DNA of 64,000 bases from Acheta domesticus (taxonomy: Eukaryota; Arthropoda; Insecta; Orthoptera; Gryllidae), in the NCBI GenBank assembly GCA_031308135.1, contig JAHLJT010009436.1, positions 136,530,950 to 136,594,949 on the forward strand, given 5' to 3'. The notes under the pieces were generated by a model. That model saw nothing but the letters and a program-made list of their open reading frames with translations. It was not told the origin of the DNA and searched no databases. The position numbers were made by a program, and so were the translations under genes. The first letter of the stretch is position 1. Each line of letters starts with the position of its first letter. Positions 11,640 to 22,324 of the stretch are shown piece by piece.

Positions 11640-12135
11640 AATTTTCGAAAAATCAGGGATTCCAACGAAAATGAGAGCGCAATTCGAGTTCTTTACGTTA
11701 TCCGAGGACAACGTTTATTCCAAATATTTAGAGTCATTTTTGAGTAAGTTTTGAAAATGTTGAGGTTTCATAAAAAGTAGGCCCAAAAATCAAAATATCC
11801 GTTTCATACACCCAGAGTTCGATCAGATCGATCGGGGATATCAATTTGGAGAAACTCGGTTGAACGTCTTAGGTGCTAGTGTTAACTACAGCCAGATGGA
11901 CGGACAAACAGACGGACGTTTTGCCGTCAATCAATTTTTCGGTATCGAAGACCTACAAAACATGAATTCTGACTACACAACATAAAGGAAGTAATTTACT
12001 ACATTACATACATAAGGCTGACCCACTATTTTTCTTACCACGGCCCTGCAATAAGAGTTTTTCTGTCTAAAAATCGCCGTTTCTCCCACATTACAATACT
12101 TTCTCGTACTGCGTAAACAGTATGCGAGAAAGTGA
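11640..12135 (-). repeat. 1.55-kb repeat family, 5' fragment (inverted)
   Basis: Read on the minus strand it carries the family landmarks: the start-proximal ACGGCGATTTTT-like block, the GCAGGGCCGTGGTAAGAAA block, GTCCGTCTG and the AGCACCTAAGACG region. Only the first third of the unit is present. It sits in the intron between the TM5 and TM6 exons. Confidence 0.6.
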
Positions 12136-12543
12136 AAAATACGATGCAGAAACGTGAAGAAAATATTCTTGCAGATATAATACGCAATTACAGTATATTT
12201 CAATGTTTGCTTTCGCGGAAGCGTTTACTACTAACTGCACTTCCATATGTATTAAGTGAGTGATAACGTATCACGATATCGTTGTATTAATTAAATGCAT
12301 AATATGTATAGTTTATAAATATCAATGAAAATTCGAAGTTTTATGAAGTAAATATAAAATGAAGTTGTGAAAAGGTCAAAAATAGTTACAAAAAACAAGA
12401 AACAAATAATCAGCAAGTTGTAAACTTGTGTTGACGATTTTCGACATGGTTTATCTTTGTCATGTTCATCATCTCCGCCATATTTTTTTATTATTGCTTT
12501 TGTAATTGAGACGAACATATTGAATGAATTCATCCAGAACTAC

Positions 12544-12709
12544 CTTCCTTGGCTGCATAAAGCTGTGCTCCGCTCTTCTGGTTCTAAGATGGCCGCCGTG
12601 TCTCGATGTAACTGATGAATACGGGTAGCCGTAAGTACAAATAGCAGTAGATTGACTAGTAGCAGGAGTAATACTGGTCCGTACAGGTAAAGAAACAGTC
12701 CCTCGTTAC
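12544..12709 (-). CDS. Methuselah-like GPCR, TM5 exon
   Basis: A 166-nt exon bounded by an acceptor (TTGTTTCAG) at 12710 and a donor (GTAGTT) from 12543. It reads NEGLFLYLYGP, then TM5 (VLLLLLVNLLLFVLTATRI) and a charged intracellular loop 3. YGP...N..LFVLTA is a hallmark of TM5 in this receptor family. The entering phase completes the A-GT serine codon from the TM4 exon, and the leaving phase (AG) is completed by the last exon. Unlike its neighbours this exon is not GC-rich. Confidence 0.85.
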
Positions 12710-12914
12710 CTGAAACAATAGACAATTCAAAAATTACCTCTCGTTCTATGAATTTCCATCAAGAAACAACGATATTGATAAGAAAATTAGGCATGTGATT
12801 AAAATAAAATTTCAACGTTATGGCGCGGAAATTGTGAAAATCACAAATGATAATCGGGCAAATCCCGGTGTTTCTTGTGGATTGCAATGACATGAGCGTA
12901 TTTTTAATTGTAAT

Positions 12915-13050
12915 TGTTATGTATGTAAATGTTCCAAGCTCAAAGAGTTCCTGTTACCAATGAGGGAAGGAATGTTGTTGTTGCCTAGTGGAATAATAAA
13001 TAGTACACGTTCAAAAGAAGTTGTGTCTTACTTAACTGAAATATATAATA
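12915..13050 (+). repeat. 5' LTR
   Basis: 136 bp beginning TGTTATG and ending ATATAATA. It differs from the 3' LTR at a single position (A versus T in the CGTTCAAA(A/T)GAAG block), which indicates a recent insertion. Confidence 0.95.
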
Positions 13051-13068
13051 TAATTGGCGACGAGGATA
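13051..13068 (+). other. Putative primer-binding site region
   Basis: TGGCGACGAGGAT lies just inside the 5' LTR, where a tRNA primes minus-strand synthesis. TGGCG starts are usual in this superfamily. I cannot name the tRNA from the sequence alone. Confidence 0.5.
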
Positions 13069-13133
13069 TTAAAAATATAAGGAAATAAGGAAATATTGAT
13101 AAAAGTACATCTGTCACTTTCAAGTAAAGGACC

Positions 13134-14516
13134 ATGACAGGTAATGAAGATGCGGCAGCACAGATGCGCTTAATAGGACCGGCAATTGGACTCGTAGGAC
13201 CGTTTGATGTCAATGCATCGTGGTCGAATTACCAAGAAAGACTTGAATTCTTTTTTGAAGCAAATAATGTCACTAATGAAAATAAAAAACGCGCAATTCT
13301 CTTGGCTCAGTTCGGTGCACAAGCATATGAAGTTCTACGATCCTTATTGACGCCTCAAACTCCTAAAGATTTCACTTATACTGAAATTGCGGTAAAACTG
13401 CAAGCTCATTTCAACCCTACACCTAATGAAATAGTTGAAAGATTTAATTTTAATAAAAGAGTCCAAAAGAAAGATGAATCAATAGCAGAATTTGTTGCAG
13501 ATCTCCGTAAATTAAGTAAATTTTGCAATTTTAAAGAATTGAATAATATGCTTCGAGATAGAATAGTGTGTGGAGTTGCTGATGAAGGTTTGCAAAAGAA
13601 ATTATTTGCAGAATATAATTTAACTTTTGAAAGAGCCCTAGAACTCGCTATTGCAGCCGAGACAGCTCGTAAAAATGTTGAAGATGTTAGGATATCTGAT
13701 GAACATGCGATTTCTAAGATTAACAAATATAGAACTAAACAAGGAGACAAAAACAGAAGGAAATTCAACCCGTGTTATCATTGTGGTGAATTGCATGACG
13801 GTTCTAATTGTAAATTTAAAGACGTAACTTGCAATTATTGTAATAAGAAGGGACATATAGTTAAAGTGTGTTTAGAGAAAAAGAAAGCGAACAGGGAACA
13901 AAACGTGCAAATCACAAGTAAGAAAAAAGGGAAACCTAAAAACTGTAATTTACTGGAGGAGGAAGAATGTGATTTGTACACATTATATGCCATTCATGCT
14001 GTTGGGGAACAAGAAAAAATCATCGCTAACGTAAAATTAAATGGCGTTTTAGTTAAAATGGAAGTAGATTCTGGCGCCGTATGTAGTATAATCAAGAGAG
14101 AAACATGGAAAAAAATTAGAGGAAATAATATAAACTTACAAAAAGCTTCGTTGAATCTCCAAACTTGGACACAGCAGAAAATTGACATTTTGGGGGAAAC
14201 AGTCATAAAAGTCCAATATAAAACAATCTGTAAACATTTAAAAGTAATTGTATCTGCCAGTGGTGGATGTGATCTGTTAGGTCGCAATTGGTTTAAAGAG
14301 CTAGGTATTTCAGTGCAGGGTGTTTGCAGTATCGAAAAAACACAAGAACATGAATCATATCACATATTATTAAAGAAATATTCTACAGTTTTTCAAGAAA
14401 CTCTTGGAATGTTTAGAGGTGAACCAATAAAGTTGGAATTAAATGAAAATGCATCACCTGTGTTTTTGAAAAGTCGACAAGTACCGTTTGCTCTGAAACC
14501 TGCCGTTGAAAAATGA
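13134..14516 (+). CDS. Gag-protease (start of Pol) of the Ty3/gypsy element
   Basis: A 460-codon frame opens at ACCATGA. The first 200 residues are a capsid-like retrotransposon Gag region. Two zinc knuckles follow: CYHCGELHDGSNC (one residue short of CCHC spacing) and a canonical CNYCNKKGHIVKVC. The aspartic protease active site DSGA is at residue about 312. The frame ends at 14516, just as the region before the reverse transcriptase begins, in a run of five A; the next frame continues the same domain, so a one-base insertion or a base-calling slip is likely. Gag packages the RNA and protease processes the polyprotein. Confidence 0.9.
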   Translation: MTGNEDAAAQMRLIGPAIGLVGPFDVNASWSNYQERLEFFFEANNVTNENKKRAILLAQFGAQAYEVLRSLLTPQTPKDFTYTEIAVKLQAHFNPTPNEIVERFNFNKRVQKKDESIAEFVADLRKLSKFCNFKELNNMLRDRIVCGVADEGLQKKLFAEYNLTFERALELAIAAETARKNVEDVRISDEHAISKINKYRTKQGDKNRRKFNPCYHCGELHDGSNCKFKDVTCNYCNKKGHIVKVCLEKKKANREQNVQITSKKKGKPKNCNLLEEEECDLYTLYAIHAVGEQEKIIANVKLNGVLVKMEVDSGAVCSIIKRETWKKIRGNNINLQKASLNLQTWTQQKIDILGETVIKVQYKTICKHLKVIVSASGGCDLLGRNWFKELGISVQGVCSIEKTQEHESYHILLKKYSTVFQETLGMFRGEPIKLELNENASPVFLKSRQVPFALKPAVEK

Positions 14517-15627
14517 ATTAAACAAATTAATTAATCAAGGAATTCTAGAACCAACAGATTATTCTGAGTGGGCAACACCATTAGTTACAGTAAGGAAAAG
14601 TGATGGAAAGTTAAGATTATGTGGAGACTACAGAAGTACTGTCAATCCAGCATTAAAAAATAACTTTTACCCTCTACCTACCATCACGGAAATGCTAACT
14701 TTGTTGACACCTGCAACTGTGTTTTCAACATTAGATCTTTCACAGGCGTATCAACAAATCAGGGTCGACAAAGAAGCGTCAGAAATTCTTACGATAAATA
14801 CTCATAAGGGATTGTTTAAAGTAAAAAGATTACCTTTTGGAATTTCCATTGCGCCAGGACTTTTTCAAAGAATTATGGATTCATTACTAGCATCGATTTC
14901 CGGAACAAAGGTTTATTTAGATGATATTATTGTGTTCGGTAGAAACCAAGAGGAGCACAATGACATCTTGGAAAGAGTACTAGATAAACTTCGCGATGCA
15001 GGATTAACTCTCAAGAAAGAAAAGTGTAAAATTGGATTGAAAGAACTCAAATTTCTGGGTTATATTATTGGGGAGAAAGGAGTTCGACCTTCAGAACATA
15101 GGGTGAAAGCAATAAAAGAAGCTCCTCGCCCAAACAATAAAGAAGAATTACAGTCATTTTTAGGACTAGTAAATTATTATAATCGTTTTTTAAAAAATAA
15201 GTCTAATGTAGTAGAACCTTTACATCGGTTGTTGGATAAAAAACCATGGCAGTGGACAAAAGTACACGAAGCAGCATTTAATAATCTGAAAGAACTTATG
15301 AGCTCCGATTTGGTTTTGGCTCATTATGATGAAACAAAAGAACTGATTTTGAATTGTGATGCTTCGCCTTATGGAATTGGTGTTGTTTTAGCACAAAAGG
15401 AAAATAATATGGAAAAACCAATTGCTTATTGGTCTCGCACATTAGGTAAATGTGAAAGAAATTATGCCCAGTTGGACAAAGAAGCGCTTGCTATCGTGGA
15501 AGGAGTTAAACACCAGTATGTAGCAGGAAGAAAATTTTACATTACTACAGATCATCGCCCTCTATTAGGATTATTAAGTCTTAAAAAGCCAATTCCGACA
15601 ATATTGATAAGAAAGGAAATTGTATAA
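14506..15627 (+). CDS. Reverse transcriptase-RNase H segment of Pol
   Basis: 373 codons overlapping the end of the Gag-protease frame by 11 bases, in the +1 frame. Motifs in order: WATPLVTVRKSDGKLRLCGDY, FSTLDLSQAYQQI (catalytic Asp), LPFGI, VYLDDIIVF (catalytic YLDD near 14914), then RNase H with LNCDASPYGIG, the LDKEALAI Glu region and TTDHRPL. The frame ends at 15627, where the RNase H tail joins the linker before integrase and a short deletion seems to have removed part of the connection. This segment is enzymatically complete by motif but is not joined to its neighbours. Confidence 0.9.
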   Translation: MKNELNKLINQGILEPTDYSEWATPLVTVRKSDGKLRLCGDYRSTVNPALKNNFYPLPTITEMLTLLTPATVFSTLDLSQAYQQIRVDKEASEILTINTHKGLFKVKRLPFGISIAPGLFQRIMDSLLASISGTKVYLDDIIVFGRNQEEHNDILERVLDKLRDAGLTLKKEKCKIGLKELKFLGYIIGEKGVRPSEHRVKAIKEAPRPNNKEELQSFLGLVNYYNRFLKNKSNVVEPLHRLLDKKPWQWTKVHEAAFNNLKELMSSDLVLAHYDETKELILNCDASPYGIGVVLAQKENNMEKPIAYWSRTLGKCERNYAQLDKEALAIVEGVKHQYVAGRKFYITTDHRPLLGLLSLKKPIPTILIRKEIV

Positions 15628-15647
15628 GAAAGGAAAAGAAAATTCAA

Positions 15648-16991
15648 ATGCTGATTTTCTTAGCCGATTACCTTTATCGGATAATAAAGATGAGAAAGTA
15701 CCTCCTGGGGATATTCTTTTTATTTATTTTATCGAAGGTACGATACTGGACGTGGCATCAATGGCCAAACACTGAACTTTCTGAAGAATTCAAACCATAC
15801 CAGCGAAAGAAAACAGAAATTTCTGTGCATAAAGATTGTTTACTGTGGGGAAATCGTGTAATAGCACCTGAAGTGACGCGAAAAACATTTTTGAGTTTAT
15901 TACATGCCAACCATCCGGGAATAGTGGCAATGAAAGCGTGTGCCCGAAGTTATGTTTGGTGGCCAAACATTGATAAAGATATAGAAGACTGTGTAAATCA
16001 TTGCAGCAAATGTCAAATGAGTGCTAATAGTCCTCCGAAAGCTCCTAATCAGACGTTTACAAAATCTCAGAATCCATGGTCAACTTTACATGTTGATTTT
16101 GCAGGACCATTTAAAGGTAAAACGTTTTTGATAGTGGTTGATGCAATGTCAAAGTGGTTGGAAGTTGAATTAATGAAAGCTATGACATCTAATGAAGTCA
16201 TCAAAACTTTAAGAAGAATTTTTGCTAGAATGGGAATCCCAGATCTAGTAATATCAGAAAACGGTCGTGCATTTACATCTAAAGAAATCCGTGAATTCTA
16301 CAATAGAAATTTAATCAAATTCACTACAATATCTCCTTATCATCCATCTAGTAATGGCCAAGCGGAACGCATGGTACAAACCTTCAAGAAAATTTTTGCA
16401 AAACTAGAAGATGGTGATACTGAAGTTCAGTTACAAAGAATGCTTTTTAGACAGCATACTACAATATACGTGGGAACTGGAAAATCACCGGCTGAACTTC
16501 TAATGGGAAGAAAATTACGATCTGTGTTTGATAAAATGCATCCATATGCTTGGAGAGAAAAAGATGAAATAATAAAAAACCCGATTCAGAAACTAAGAAC
16601 ATTTGAACTCTACGATTTAGTTTATTTAAAAAAATTTAACTCGTCGGGACCAAAATGGATAGAAGGGATAATTTACGAGATTGTAGGACCTGTTTCTTAT
16701 AATATTAAAATACAGAACGGAACAATTATTAAAAGGCATGCGGATCACTTAAGAAGAAGATATCAGGAGAAAGAAAGGGAGAGTCAAAATATTGCTCGTG
16801 ATTCGACTTATGTGTCTCAAAATATTGCTCGTGACTCGACTTATGTGTCTGTTTCTGATGCAGGGGCTGCTCCGTCTTCTTCAAGTACTTCATCGGAAAG
16901 TCCTTGCGCGGCTGAAGTCATGACTCCGGTTTTGAGACCGAGAGACACGATTAGAAAACCAACTTATTTAAAAGATTATGTATTAAGCTAG
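15648..16991 (+). CDS. Integrase segment of Pol, altered catalytic residue
   Basis: 447 codons. The first 30 or so are not in the native frame: NADFLSRL of the connection is readable in another frame near 15640. From about residue 40 the order is the zinc-binding HANHPG...CSKCQ, the core with LHVDFAGP (first Asp), ISENGRAF and SSNGQAERM (Glu). The middle residue, normally Asp in a DNG motif, is Glu (codon 16257-16259), so strand transfer is probably lost. Near the C-terminus an 11-residue unit, QNIARDSTYVS, is repeated twice. The frame ends before the polypurine tract. Confidence 0.88.
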   Translation: MLIFLADYLYRIIKMRKYLLGIFFLFILSKVRYWTWHQWPNTELSEEFKPYQRKKTEISVHKDCLLWGNRVIAPEVTRKTFLSLLHANHPGIVAMKACARSYVWWPNIDKDIEDCVNHCSKCQMSANSPPKAPNQTFTKSQNPWSTLHVDFAGPFKGKTFLIVVDAMSKWLEVELMKAMTSNEVIKTLRRIFARMGIPDLVISENGRAFTSKEIREFYNRNLIKFTTISPYHPSSNGQAERMVQTFKKIFAKLEDGDTEVQLQRMLFRQHTTIYVGTGKSPAELLMGRKLRSVFDKMHPYAWREKDEIIKNPIQKLRTFELYDLVYLKKFNSSGPKWIEGIIYEIVGPVSYNIKIQNGTIIKRHADHLRRRYQEKERESQNIARDSTYVSQNIARDSTYVSVSDAGAAPSSSSTSSESPCAAEVMTPVLRPRDTIRKPTYLKDYVLS

Positions 16992-17004
16992 AAAAGGGAG
17001 GAAA
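16991..17004 (+). other. Polypurine tract
   Basis: GAAAAGGGAGGAAA immediately precedes the 3' LTR, where it would prime plus-strand synthesis. Confidence 0.85.
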
Positions 17005-17140
17005 TGTTATGTATGTAAATGTTCCAAGCTCAAAGAGTTCCTGTTACCAATGAGGGAAGGAATGTTGTTGTTGCCTAGTGGAATAATAAATAGTACACGT
17101 TCAAATGAAGTTGTGTCTTACTTAACTGAAATATATAATA
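17005..17140 (+). repeat. 3' LTR
   Basis: 136 bp matching the 5' LTR except for one base, followed by the GTAAT target duplication. Confidence 0.95.
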
Positions 17141-17504
17141 GTAATACTTTTCTGACCCTTATTAAAAGACGTTCTAAAATATTTTTTCAACAAATTATTT
17201 CTTTCGTGTTTACACCTTAGTGGGGGTCTTTTTCCAAAAAATTTTAGGGTCTAGATTCCTTGAAAAGAGTTAGTGAAAAAAGGAAGCATTTTATAAAAAA
17301 TTATCAATATCAGAAAAACACTGTCCATGTATGTCAATTCGCAAACATCATCTCGCCAACTAGTATGACACAAGTAGTTAAGTCGATATTTTAAAATAAG
17401 TTACAGATTCATCGGAGTTTACATATGTGTGGTATGACAAAGAAATGACAGGCGTTAACATATTCGTTAAAAATTTAGAACATTTTCACCACCCTCGCCA
17501 GCAT

Positions 17505-17749
17505 GGGCGGATCCAGCCGATCATTTGGGGGAGAGGATCATATGTTTTTGTTAAATAAACATATTTGTAGTGTATATATGATACTATAGCATATTATTTT
17601 GTACATAATTACATAATTCTAACATAAATAAAGATTTAAATAAATTTTGCCTTATAAAGGAAAATAACAAACGAAAACTCTAGACCTTTGCGGGGGAGGG
17701 GTCTGATAACCCCCATGCTGCCCCCCCCCCTTTGGATCCGCCACGCCAA
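17505..17749. mobile_element. Small TIR element (MITE) ending 30 bp from an exon
   Basis: The ends GGGCGGATCCAG (near 17508) and TTGGATCCGCC (near 17741) are inverted copies, and the interior is AT-rich with no ORF. A clean target duplication is not visible, although CGCCA flanks both sides. The superfamily is uncertain (hAT-like ends are possible). It lies in the TM4-TM5 intron just downstream of the TM4 exon's donor site. Confidence 0.55.
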
Positions 17750-17778
17750 AGACGGCCGTGAACTGAGCGACCACTCAC

Positions 17779-17951
17779 TGCGAAAGTAGCATCCGTTGGG
17801 GTTGAAGGGCATGAGGAGGGCGTCCTCCTGAGGGTCGAGGGTGAACTGCACGGCGGCGGTGGCGGCGGCCACGGCGGCGGGGCACCCCCACGCGTACAGC
17901 GAGTAGGCCAGGAAGCGCGAGCTCTCGCCGCGCCGCGCGCCCGTCAGCTGC
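17779..17951 (-). CDS. Methuselah-like GPCR, TM4 exon
   Basis: A 173-nt exon with acceptor GTGCACAG at 17952 and donor GTGAGT from 17778. It encodes 57 full codons: intracellular loop 2, then RFLAYSLYAWGCP leading TM4, and an extracellular loop 2 with FNPNGCYFR. YSLYAWG.P and the loop Cys before an aromatic are strong Methuselah-family signatures; this Cys should pair with the Cys in PECF of the TM1-TM2 exon. Both split codons match the neighbouring exons. The exon is very GC-rich, and homopolymeric Ala-codon runs fill TM4. Confidence 0.88.
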
Positions 17952-18021
17952 CTGTGCACGCACGCGCCGCGTGCCAACACCCACGCTCAGACCGGGCGAA
18001 GCGAGCGTCTTGGGTGCTACG

Positions 18022-18200
18022 AACTAAGGATGCGCCAGCGATGTCGACGTTTTCAAAATATTGATGTTTTTGTAGAAACGTCGATGTTTTAATCATCAGT
18101 ATATTAAAAGCCTTTAACATCGGTTTTTAACATCCATATTTTGTGTTCGATGCTTTTTTTCATTTTAGATGTTTTCTTTGTGAATGTCACGTTCCCATAA
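18022..18200 (+). repeat. ACATCGATGT-rich repeat, second copy
   Basis: Starts CTAAGGATGCG and carries AACGTCGATGTTTT and AACATCGGTTTTTAAC blocks, the counterpart (opposite orientation) of 11330-11525. It lies in the TM3-TM4 intron. Confidence 0.5.
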
Positions 18201-18355
18201 TTACAATTTTGTAAAAGTTCGACGCTCCATAAATTCTCTTGTAATTTCCAAAATAGTTATTGCGAAAAATTAAAGCATTCATATAACATGAGGTTTAGAT
18301 TAAATGATAAATTCACATTGGAAAATCCATTCTATAAAACATGTTCAATTCTTGA

Positions 18356-18356
<1 letters not shown>

Positions 18357-18419
<63 letters not shown>

Positions 18420-18421
18420 TA
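18357..18421. repeat. (AAT)n microsatellite
   Basis: About 21 AAT units in the TM3-TM4 intron, 60 bp from the TM3 exon. Confidence 0.95.
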
Positions 18422-18483
18422 ATACAGGATTTAATATACTCAAAATGTAAGTTCTTCAGATATTATGGAATGTAATTACCTAC

Positions 18484-18562
18484 CTGAAGGCCAAGTACAT
18501 ATCAACACACATTGCGTTGAGCCAGAAATATGCAGACAGGTAGGAAAACTGGTACATCAACA
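18484..18562 (-). CDS. Methuselah-like GPCR, TM3 exon
   Basis: A 79-nt exon with a strong polypyrimidine acceptor (CTTTTTCAG) at 18563 and donor GTAGGT from 18483. It reads LMYQFSYLSAYFWLNAMCVD then MYLAF, with an Arg completed by the TM4 exon. The F-WLN-M...D pattern is the TM3 signature of Methuselah-like receptors. The first two bases complete a Leu codon begun by the last base of the TM1-TM2 exon, so both joins are in phase. Its base composition is ordinary, in contrast to the flanking GC-rich exons. Confidence 0.88.
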
Positions 18563-18884
18563 CTGAAAAAGAAGAAAAAGGTTTTGAAACATAATTCCAT
18601 GAAGGCAAGTGTGAATGAAATAAATCCACAAAAACAATTTAATATCTTGCAAGAAATAAACAAGTGTTATTCAAACAAGCTCGTTTAAGGGCAGACGAAA
18701 CTGGTCAATTGTACTGATTATATGATAATTGGTATATGAAAAACATTTGGTCATATTTTGAGTCATTTTGCACCATCGATATGTACTGTTTATTTTTAAT
18801 CCATTGTGAATGAGGATGTTTGTAACCGCATGATCCCGCATGAATACAAAGTTCAAGGACCTTTTCGAACTACGTTCTTAATTT

Positions 18885-19620
18885 CAACTCTAATCTCACG
18901 TCGTTAATATTTACACTAGCGGTGATTTGTTCACATTATTATATTTACGAGTACATGTGCTTTAAATAATGTCATACAAAGTTTCTCGAAAACTCAACCG
19001 TTTTCTGTGAAAACTAGCTCAAAATTCCGCATTTTCAGAAATGCTCTAACGCCATTTTCTCAAAAATGGCTCCAGATTTTTTCTTCAAACTTTGCAAACA
19101 GATAGTGCTAATTGCACTCATTAATGTGAAAGTTTATTTTCATTATTATTTGTTGTTTTTTTTTTGGAAAATTACACAAATGTAATTTTTTTAATAATCT
19201 TTCACACCGTTATTATGCACATTTCCATCAATTTGTAAACACTATTGTATTTATAAGTGTAAGTGCTTCAAATGACTTCAAAGGAAGTTTTTCGAAAACT
19301 CAAAAATTGTCTGTGAAAAAGAGCTTCAAATTTCGCATTTACACGCAATTCGTGTTTAAACGCCATTTTCTTAAAAACTGCTCGAAATTTTTCAAAGAAA
19401 ATTATAATCTAGGACAAGGTTTTACTGTTCTTTAATATTCTTAAAATAATATTTGCGAATTACTACTAGGAAACCGAAAAATTAAGAAAATGTCAAAAAA
19501 TGTATTTTGGGCGGCGATGGCAGCTGGCACGAGTATGTGGCAATTCCGAAAAGCTAGCCGAAACCAAAGGAAATAGAAAACTAATATGGGAAAGTCTCTG
19601 CCATTCTGTAGCACCATTAG
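18885..19620 (+). repeat. 1.55-kb repeat family, 3' half
   Basis: Begins near CTCACGTCGTTAATATTTAC and runs to the terminal block GCAGCTGGCACGAGTATGTGG...GTAGCACCATTAG, followed by T. The 5' half is missing. Confidence 0.75.
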
Positions 19621-22320
19621 TTTTTATAGTAATACGCCGTGAATTCTATGAGCCAAGGACTGTTGGCGGGCGAGGAAGGTTCGGCGTCCCAGAGAGATTT
19701 CTGCGGCGACCAGCGACCGACAAATGTCCGCCCACTAATTTCGCAATGCTCTGAGTCTCGGGTTTTCCTGCACACACGGAAGCCCTGTTTTCAACCGAGG
19801 AAGTCTCCGTTGGCATTTGTGACATTAAAATGCAAACATGCAAATGTCTGACTCGGCTGTTGACAAGTTGAATATTTATTAGTTATGAAAATATTGTTTT
19901 GAGGATATGTTGTGTCAGCATTTTGGGAACTTAAACACACTTATTTGTGCACTCCTGTGTCCGTGTGCTTGCCAATATATTAAACGCTTCAAATTAAATT
20001 AAACGTGACGTGGCGTGAATATCCAATATTTAAAGATTTTGTTGATAAAGTTTTTATTATTTGTTCAGCTATTATTTTGTAATATGCACTACATTGTTTA
20101 AGCTGTATAGAAAGGTATTCTCACGCAGGAGAAGTTATCTATATTTAGAAAGCTATATACACTTAAAAATTATAATTTTACACGCTTTGGGAAAGAGCAT
20201 TGGCTACTTTTAGCATTTTAAGTAAACAAATCAGAATCTTCAAGAGTCAGAAATTACAATACATAGTGATTAGTCACACTTACTATATCCATTTGAGGTG
20301 GTTGATATGAGGCCAGAAAATTTTTTTGATATAGCTACAGAAGCTGACACATATATTAATACAAAAGAATCTCAAGATCAGCGTTCTTTCATGTATTCAA
20401 ATAAACGCAGCTTGTTCTCGAGAGACAAAAACTATAAAAAACATTCAATGATCTTGAAGAATGAAATTTCTGCAACATTTTTAGGGAGGGTAAAAATCTG
20501 CATAGTATTGGGGAAATTCAGTAACTTCAAATGGTGCAGCGTCCTCGCACATACACTCCAGAAAAGAAACAGGATCTTGTTTAAATTTAATTAATATTGA
20601 TATTTTCACACGATGCGATTGCGCACATTTAACATCTAAATTTTAGAAGATGTAGGCTTGACGTTGTGCATTACATGGACATTTCTTGTTAAAAATTTGT
20701 CATGTTTACTTTTGCAGTGCATTGTAGACATTGTATGATTCTGATTCCCCTTGTGACCAGAAAGGCGTTGATTTATTATTGCAAATCATATTATAATTAC
20801 AGAGCAATATTAGAAAAATATTTTCTAGTTTTTCTAAACTCATAAAATAACACGATCGATGAAGTCAACGCTAGTTCGCTACGATTGGTAATGAGTTTTA
20901 CACGTCAAGTCTGAGATGTGTCAATATTGACAGAAACGTTATAATGTTACGTAAATGTTGTGAAAAATGTACCAATGTGAAAAAGTACGTGCTGTTGTAG
21001 AACCTCTAGATTTAAAACTGTACACATCGTGCGTTCCTTATTACAATGTATGCTACAGCAACAATTTTCATTATTTTCTAAGAACAAATTACAAATATAT
21101 ATTAGAAAATCGAATCGTAAAATCAATGATTAAACATTTGTCATTCACTAGAATTCAGGTTAAATGGGCAGCTATCCTTACAACCATTACTAAAAAAGCT
21201 TCCCGGAAACTTTTTTCTCAAGCTATTAGAACACTCAAAAACCAAGATCACTCACCTTCTTGGTACTACAAAAAATAATAAAGAAGCCAAGAACTACATT
21301 ATCAAAACCAGAAAGAAGCTCGCCCATCCCCTTTGAGTATTCTGCAAATACGAATATTCTTAGGGAGTACATCTTTTTGAATTGCAATAAATCCTTAAGA
21401 TATCTAAATAGCGACTGGACAATGAGCTGACTGAGTAAGATGTTATCGAGCGCATATAAACATATTAGTATTGGTTTCGAAACGGTTCCTCAGTACTTGC
21501 TCAAGCTATTACCGTACGTTATCACAAACATGCTTCAAAATATTTTTCATGTGAACAGGTGCAATGTAAGTGTCACATTAAGTCTTCGTGTAAACAAACA
21601 TGCTAAAAGAACATAAGACGATTGTGACGTAGTTCCAAAAAACGGCCTTCGGTAAAATAAAATTCTAATGGAAGTTACCAAAATTTCTTTTGAATTGCAA
21701 TTCACGAGTGAAATAAATTAGTTATTCCATTCGAGTATACCATGTTTCCTAGATGAAACGGCAAATTTTAGTAGGGTAAAGTGTCTGTATTTCATCTTCA
21801 CTACTAATCCAATGTCCTGCCAAATATCTGCTTGCACGTACTATTCCTTAGCAATATTCCTTGCGACTATGGCCTTCTTTTACTACAATTGTCCTCTGTA
21901 AACGGTAGTCTTCGCATCTAGAACCGATTAGAAGTTTCTTATCATGCAGCTGCAGAAGGGTATGATGAGAACGAGACATATTTTCGTTTTTCCAAAATCA
22001 GAAAGTTTCGACAGTCTGGTTCGACACACCGAGATGAAAATATCTTGTCCGAGGTAGATTGACCTTCTTGACATTCTCTCAGTGCGATAAGCGACCATAG
22101 TGCGATAACTTTAAATGTATTATTATGCCACCCTGCAGACGACAGTCATTAACTTGATTTGTAAAGATTTAATAGTCACATGAGCAAAAACACCAATGAA
22201 TGTTAACATATAATTGTCTTACTACGGTGCAATTAATAAAATAAGCTATACACGTTTTGAACAGCATTCAAATCCATTCAGTGAACCACAACAGTGAAGC
22301 AAGGAAGAAGAGGTACAATC
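19621..22320. other. Intronic stretch, no supported gene
   Basis: It lies between the TM3 and TM1-TM2 exons of the receptor. Plus-strand open frames at 20298-20594 and 20967-21278 (about 100 codons each) have no recognised domain and no conserved neighbours. No repeat ends were recognised. Confidence 0.5.
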
Positions 22321-22324
22321 GCAA

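Larger units (their letters stand above)
12910..17145 (+). mobile_element. Ty3/gypsy LTR retrotransposon, young but broken
   Basis: A complete element of 4226 bp (12915-17140) is flanked by the 5-bp target duplication GTAAT (12910-12914 and 17141-17145). It has identical-length LTRs, Gag with zinc knuckles, protease, reverse transcriptase, RNase H and integrase in Ty3/gypsy order, and no envelope gene. The small size and layout resemble Mag-type elements, though the clade is not proven. It sits in the receptor's TM4-TM5 intron, in antisense to that gene. Two frame breaks (near 14505 and near 15605) and an altered integrase residue make the copy nonautonomous. Confidence 0.93.
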
